Part shown: piece after piece, positions 59,147 to 64,000 of the stretch
Position numbering within the stretch: the stretch's first letter is position 1
Layout: each line of letters starts with the position of its first letter
DNA from: Gossypium raimondii
Taxonomy: Eukaryota > Streptophyta > Magnoliopsida > Malvales > Malvaceae
NCBI RefSeq assembly: GCF_025698545.1
Contig: NC_068577.1
Span: 5,719,501 to 5,783,500, forward strand
DNA length: 64,000 bases
Direction: 5' to 3'
Translations under genes and position numbers: made by a program
The notes under the pieces: model-generated
Database searches by the model: none
Seen by the model: the letters and a program-made list of their open reading frames with translations, nothing else
What the model was told of the DNA's origin: nothing

Positions 59147-60670
59147 ATGACTAAAGGAAACTCGTTGGAACCGTTAGTGTATGATAGCAAAATTGAAAAG
59201 ACTGCTTGCAAAAATCGTAGAGAGGTTAGAGAAGCAAAGCAAGGTCAACATATTTTAATAGACAATCAAGAGGAAAATGACATTACTATGGAGATGGAAA
59301 ATAATCAAAATAATCAGCAGCCTCTTATGTCTTCTACTCCTTGTACTATGTTTGATTATGCTAAGCCTACTCTGATTGGGGCTGAATCAAGTATCGTCAA
59401 GCCGACTATTTCTGCAAACAATTTTGAGCTGAAGCGAAACACAATTCAGATGGTACAACAATATGTCTAGTTTGATGGGTTACAAGATGAAGATCCAAAT
59501 ACTCATTTGGCTAACTTTCTAGTGATTCGCAACACGTTCAAGATTAATGGCATTACTGATGATGCCATACGCTTACGGTTAGGGGTGTGCAAAATTCGGG
59601 TAAAATCGAAAAAATTCGGTTAACCGACCGAATTCGGTTAATCGGTCGGTTAACTGAATTTTTTCGGTTGGGGGTCGGTTAATTATTTTTTGATTTTTTG
59701 GTTAACGGTTAATTCGGTTCGAAACCGGTCGGTTAACCGAAAAAATTAACAAATAAAATTATAATATATAAATAGGCCCACTATTCACCTAAACCCAATC
59801 TAATTCCAAGTATTCAACCCAACCCAATTACCCAACCCAACCCAATCATAAAATTAAATTACAAATAATTTAATAAATAAAAATAAAATTTTAAAACTAA
59901 GACTAAAACTAAAGTCTAAAAATAATTTAATTATGTAGTGATTCAATTTGGTTAATTCGGTTAATTCGAGTAATTCGGTTAATTCGGGTAATTCAGTTAA
60001 TTCGGTTAATTCGGTTAATTCAGTTAATTCGGGTAATTCGGTTAATTCGGTTAATTCGGTTAATTTTTAACCAAAAATAAAAAAACATATAATTTTCGAT
60101 TAATTCGGTTAACCGACCGAATTAACCGAAAAAATTTCGGTTCGGTTAATTTTTTTGAAAAAAATTTCAGTTCAGTTAACGGTTAAAGATTTTAAAAGGT
60201 CGGTTAATTTGGTTAATGTTATTTCGGGTCGATTAACCGGTCAGTTAACCGAATGAACACCCCTACTTACGGTTGTTTTCATTCTCTTTGAGGAGCAAGG
60301 TAAAATAGTGGTTGAATTCACTTCCACGGGATTCTATCACGACTTGGGATTAAATGACTGAGAAGTTACTATTGAAGTACTTCCCACCAGCTAAAATAGC
60401 TAAGTTGAGAAACGACATCTCTTCTTTTTCTCAATTTGATATAGAGACATTATATGACGCATGAGAGATATTTAAGGATCTTTTGAGAATGTGTCATCAT
60501 CATGGGTTACCTTTGTGGTTACAAGTTCAAACCTTTAACAATATAGTTTAAATCTCTCGACTAGGCAACTAATTAATGCAACAGCTGGCGGAACATTGAA
60601 TAATAAGACACCTGAGACAGCTCAAGAGTTTATTTAGGAGATGACACTGAATAACTATTAGTGGGAAGTC
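59147..60670 (+). pseudogene. gypsy gag, decayed and split by a hAT MITE
   Basis: The ATG at 59147 starts MTKGNSLEPLVYDSKIEK and runs to a TAG at 59468. The frame then continues as 'FDGLQDEDPNTHLANFLVI', 'TFKINGITDDAIRLRL', the usual Athila/Tat Gag core. After the MITE (59580-60265) it resumes with 'FSFSLRSKVK' and 'SLPRDSITTWD', 'LKYFPPAKIAKLRNDI', 'GLPLWLQVQTF', with several stops. Gag would form the particle core. The first 90 bp also survive in the fragment ending at 19233. Confidence 0.85.
59580..60265. mobile_element. hAT-type MITE, 686 bp, rich in TTAATTCGG repeats
   Basis: Ends TAGGGGTGTGCA and, inverted, TAGGGGTGTTCA. The exact 8-bp target duplication CTTACGGT lies at 59572-59579 and 60266-60273, as expected for hAT. 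Inside are GGTTAACCGACCGAATT-type palindromes and, at 59945-60065, a tandem run of TTAATTCGG / TAATTCGGG units of 9-10 bp. No coding capacity. Confidence 0.92.
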
Positions 60671-62380
60671 ATGAAAATGAAACCAATTAAAGCAATCAGT
60701 GTTTTTAATATTGATGTCGTTTCTATGTTAGCAAATCAGGTTGAAACGCAATGTTGTGCCTCACGATTGGTAGTTGTTTTTATTTATGAGATTTCTTTGT
60801 TTTATTTTATTTTTCTTCTGAATTTTATATTTTATTATTTTATCGGTTGTTTTCTTTTAATTTTACTATCTCTTTATCTTATTTATTTTTGTCCATTTTC
60901 TTATTAGTTTTCTTGGAAAAATATACTTCATTTAGATTTGCCTATGATTCCAGTTTTCACTATTCTGGTGAAATCATCCAAATTCAGGGCAGTTTTAGTT
61001 CTCTCCTTGCCTTATGATATTGTGCTTATTCTGTGATTATAATTGTTTGTACATTGAGGGCAATGTATATCTTAAGTGTGGGGAGGTTGTTTATATGTTT
61101 ATGCGATAAAATCTCTGAATTGTTGTTTGTGTTTGAGTAGTTTTCTCATACCTAGCATTGTAGTAATATATTTTAATTTAAAGTTTGTATTGATTCTGCT
61201 TTTGGAATAATTTGTGGATTTTTGTGAATTGTATGATTTATACTTTAAGACGCAAGAGAGTCAAGCATGATAATTTTTTTAGAAATTATTATTTTAGGTT
61301 GTCTCCTGAATTGAAATATTATTTTGAAATTTTAAATTTGCAAGTTTAACATCAAAACTATACTTTTTGTGAGCTTTTTAGCCTATGGAGCATATATTTA
61401 TTCGTACTCAATTTATTTTTGATTATGAGTATGTCAACTTGATTTGTTATTCTAGAACTTGCTTTGATTATACATGTTGAGACCACATTATTGATTTGAT
61501 ATATTGAGATGATAGAGGCACTTAGGATTTAACCCATTTAAACTTTAATCAGCTTACCTATTGTATTAACCCTTAGACTCCATTGATTCTAACACATTTT
61601 TTCACCCATTTATGTTAACCCATAACCCATATGAATGTTGTAAAATTATCCTTTTATTAACTCTTTTTTGTCGAGATTTGATTTGTTTAGTTGCTAACTA
61701 TGTTTCATTATTTGAATTGCTGAATTTTATTTTGTTCTTAAAAATTGAGAGAAAAAATGATGAAAAAAAAGAAAAAAATTGAGCTTAAATCATTAGTTTC
61801 ATATTTTGTTGAAAAGCTCGTTTTCATTTTTGTTAATTTCTTGTTGATGTAAATTCTTTTAATTCAGCAACTGATTTTTTTCTAGTTTGGTAACTTATCA
61901 AGTAGACTCTCAGTTATAAAATTTTTTTGACCTTTTCCATATCCTTAACCTAAGCCCCATTACAACATTGTAAAGACCTATTGATTGGTGTGTCATCTCA
62001 TTTATAGTGGTGGAGATTTGAATTTCAAGTAAGCCTATGGTAATAACATTTCTCTTTTGACCGTTGAGTGCATATTATTTGAACCTTAAACACTTTAAGT
62101 GCTTTGAGTGAATATTTAGTGAGGATGTTATTTCTTGTTGAGTTTGAATTTCAGGTAATTATTGAGATAGGGGAGATGCCTAATGTTTTTAAAGCTTAAA
62201 ATTCTCTGCTTGGATTGCTTGTGTTATTTAGTGTCATTTTAATGAGAATTTCCAATGCATGATTACCTCTAGATTATCCTAAGACATTATTAGTGGAAAT
62301 AATAAATTGAGAGAAGTTAACTTGATTGTGGGTTGAGGATTTTGCTTGAGGACAAGCAAACGCTTAAGTGTGGAGATATT
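60671..62380 (+). other. Non-coding 3' internal region of the gypsy element
   Basis: The region between gag and the 3' LTR has no pol domains. Landmarks are CATTGAGGGCAATGTATATC and AAGTGTGGGGAGG near 61055-61085, and GAGGACAAGCAAACGCTTAAG just before the LTR. It is T-rich, with no functional open frame. Confidence 0.6.
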
Positions 62381-63192
62381 TGACAGGTGCCAAAAGTAAC
62401 ATGTTTTAGCCTCATTCTTAATGCGTTTTTGGGTGACTATTCAATGTTAATATGAAATTTTATGCTCATAATACTTTAAATTCATGTTTTTATACTTAGG
62501 AGATCATTTGAGACCAAAATGAGATAAAAACGAGCGAAAATCGAAAAATTGGAGTGAGTTACAAGAGCCACAGGGCCTGGACACACAGTTGTGTGAGCCA
62601 CACGGGCTGCCATATGACCATGTAGCAAGCTGTGTCAATTTCGCGAATTGCACTCCAAACAGCGGAAAAACACGATTTTCAGGGTTTTTCGGGCATTCTA
62701 AAACCTATATATGACCAAAATAAGAAGATAGGAGAAAGCCATCATAGAATATTCATGAAAACAACTCAAAAAACACCATTGAAGTCGATTCTAAAGTAGA
62801 TTTTCGTCAAGATTGAAGACTCTAAGTTGATTTCTTAGGAGATTATCATGAGTTTCTTTATTTCTTTCAGTTATACTGTCTTTTGGATGTTTTTATTTGC
62901 AAGCATGAACTAATTTTCTAAATACCTAGGGAGATGAACCCTATAGTGAATTTCGTCGTTTGATTTTTATTTTACGTAATAGAGACTTAGATCTTGTTCT
63001 CAATTATGTGTGTTTAATTCTTGGTTTGATATTTCTGGAATTTTTATCCATGTTTGATGTTCTTAAATCAGAGGAGGAATAGACCCGGTTTAAGAGTAGA
63101 TCTAGCGTAATTGAGTGGAGTTGCATGCAATTCGAGAAATAGGACAACATAAATCTACCGGGTTAGATTCAAATCTAATATGGGAATCCATA
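62381..63192 (+). repeat. 3' LTR of the gypsy element, truncated
   Basis: Starts TGACAGGTGCCAAAAGTAAC and parallels 55047 onward, including the ACACGGGC segment (62565-62635). It loses similarity after AATCCATAG at about 63192, where the 5' copy continues ATCGAGTTAATGCG, so about one third of the LTR is missing. Confidence 0.8.
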
Positions 63193-63939
63193 GTCAAATC
63201 TTTAAGCAACTCAAGATAAGTCTTGAATATTCAGAATATACTTTTTAGTTTAGCTCGATTCAATTTGATCCACCAAGCTTGGGACTTTGATTGCTTCGTT
63301 CTAAATTTAAACCAATTTTTAAGATATGTTTCTATTTGTAGTTTGGATATCAAGGATGGACTGAGAGTAGTCCAGAGTAATTACAAGAATCACAACCCAA
63401 TGATTTTTGTTGCCAAAATTTGCCAACTCAAACATGGCAAGTTGTTGATGCATAATATCAACGGAGATGTGGAAGGAAGAGAGGGGAAGGTGTCTAGGAA
63501 ATTTAGTTCACCCATTCTAGGACCAAGAGTAAAAAAAGTAGAGGGACTCAGGTAGAAGAATTTGAAAGTGTAGTATGTTAGGGTTTTGAGAGTGGAGAGG
63601 AGTCCTCTTACAATGTTGATACCTTTGAGTATTTATAGGTAAGTAAGAGTTCCTACCCAACTATGCCACTTAGTGGGCCCCAGGTAGCCTAATAGAGGGT
63701 CTAACTAGGTCCAAATTGAAGTAGGGATATAATAGTAGTCCTCCTAGTCGAAAGGTAGGTTACAAAGTGACCTTTCCTCGAGACCATTTGTAAATTAACT
63801 TTGCCGGTGGTAGCTGCTGCAAATAAAGTAGCGGGGCGGAGGGTAAAATTTATTGTTCAGATAACCTTAGGAATGTATGATTCCTTGCAAGGCTATTGAA
63901 ATTCATTCGTACCCTTAATAATGTGTGGGCGGATGGTGT
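63193..63939 (+). other. Unclassified sequence, retroelement-like
   Basis: A 110-residue open frame at 63223-63555 has no recognisable domain. GTATTTATAGG near 63633 resembles an LTR TATA box. The region may belong to a non-autonomous retroelement whose 3' end follows, but no family was identified. Confidence 0.35.
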
Positions 63940-64000
63940 TTCTATTTATGAGGACGCAATGAGGGCGTTGCGAGAATGAGTGGAGGAGAATGTCATGGGC
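63940..64000 (+). mobile_element. Gypsy 3' terminal sequence and start of an LTR, cut by the window edge
   Basis: GAGGACGCAATGAGGGCGTT followed by GAGTGGAGGAGAA and TGTCATGGGC closely matches 39464-39510, the polypurine tract and LTR start of the deleted chromovirus element. The LTR begins at 63991 and runs out of the window. Confidence 0.7.

Larger units (their letters stand above)
55047..63192 (+). mobile_element. Ty3-gypsy (Athila/Tat-like) element with nested insertions
   Basis: The 5' LTR spans about 55047-59003 (TGATAGGTACTAAAAATAAC to TTTACGACTACA) including a nested 2.7 kb solo LTR; without it the LTR is about 1.25 kb. TCAAGTTTTGGCGCTGTTGTCGGGGAC follows, a degraded form of the GGCGCCGTTGCCGGGGA primer region typical of Athila/Tat elements. 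A decayed gag (59147-60670) is followed directly by non-coding sequence; protease, polymerase and integrase are missing. The 3' side has the characteristic CATTGAGGGCAATGTAT and TTAAGTGTGG segments. The 3' LTR starts at 62381 and breaks off near 63192. Confidence 0.85.

Noticed and set aside
60671..60907. Hydrophobic 78-residue open frame that looks like a membrane protein
   Set aside because: It is read from a T-rich non-coding tract of the gypsy 3' region; Phe/Leu/Ile richness follows from base composition.

Overview
The window is plant nuclear DNA. It has spliced genes with GT/AG introns, plant-type transposons of every major class, TTTAGGG-like telomere-type repeats and an insertion of plastid DNA. 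The repeat families (long LTRs beginning TGTAACACCCC, and ACACGGGC-type hairpin clusters) suggest a Malvaceae genome such as cotton (Gossypium). That assignment is pattern recognition, not a database match.

Only four loci look like intact or nearly intact host genes, all on the plus strand. Two are copies of a small secreted Pro/Leu-rich protein gene (16144-16491 and 22893-23243), and a third copy at 2188-2506 is a frameshifted pseudogene. A three-exon mitochondrial-type PPR gene (26474-30213) has a plastid DNA fragment directly downstream (about 30440-31650). A two-exon GT61 glycosyltransferase gene (34460-36508) has a duplicated upstream region.

The rest is nested mobile DNA. From 2785 to 13612 a 10.8 kb CACTA transposon with AGT target duplications lies just 3' of the pseudogene copy; both of its genes are disabled. 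From 14032 to 15454 there is an inverted-repeat MITE followed by a Ty1-copia 5' fragment. The spacer between the two good Pro-rich genes was invaded by a Ty3-gypsy fragment (17713-19233) and by a 3.2 kb element with TTA target duplications (19355-22533). From 23990 to 25940 there are an antisense LTR-like block and a LINE reverse-transcriptase relic. From 37590 to 46793 there are a deleted chromovirus-type gypsy element, a 3.1 kb solo LTR inside its 3' LTR, a 1.7 kb foldback element and two smaller inverted-repeat elements. From 47177 to 52794 lies a PIF/Harbinger element with TAA target duplications, a decayed Myb/SANT-like ORF1, the 3' part of its transposase gene, a 120-bp minisatellite and one exon of a host phospholipid-scramblase gene. 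From 54125 to 63192 there are a solo LTR and a gypsy element that itself contains a 2.7 kb solo LTR and a 686 bp hAT MITE. The last 10 bases begin another LTR.

Many insertions can be read exactly because their target-site duplications survive, and in two cases a second local copy of the host repeat shows the unoccupied site. The most unusual single item is the scramblase exon at 50671-50791, a gene-capture event inside the Harbinger element.
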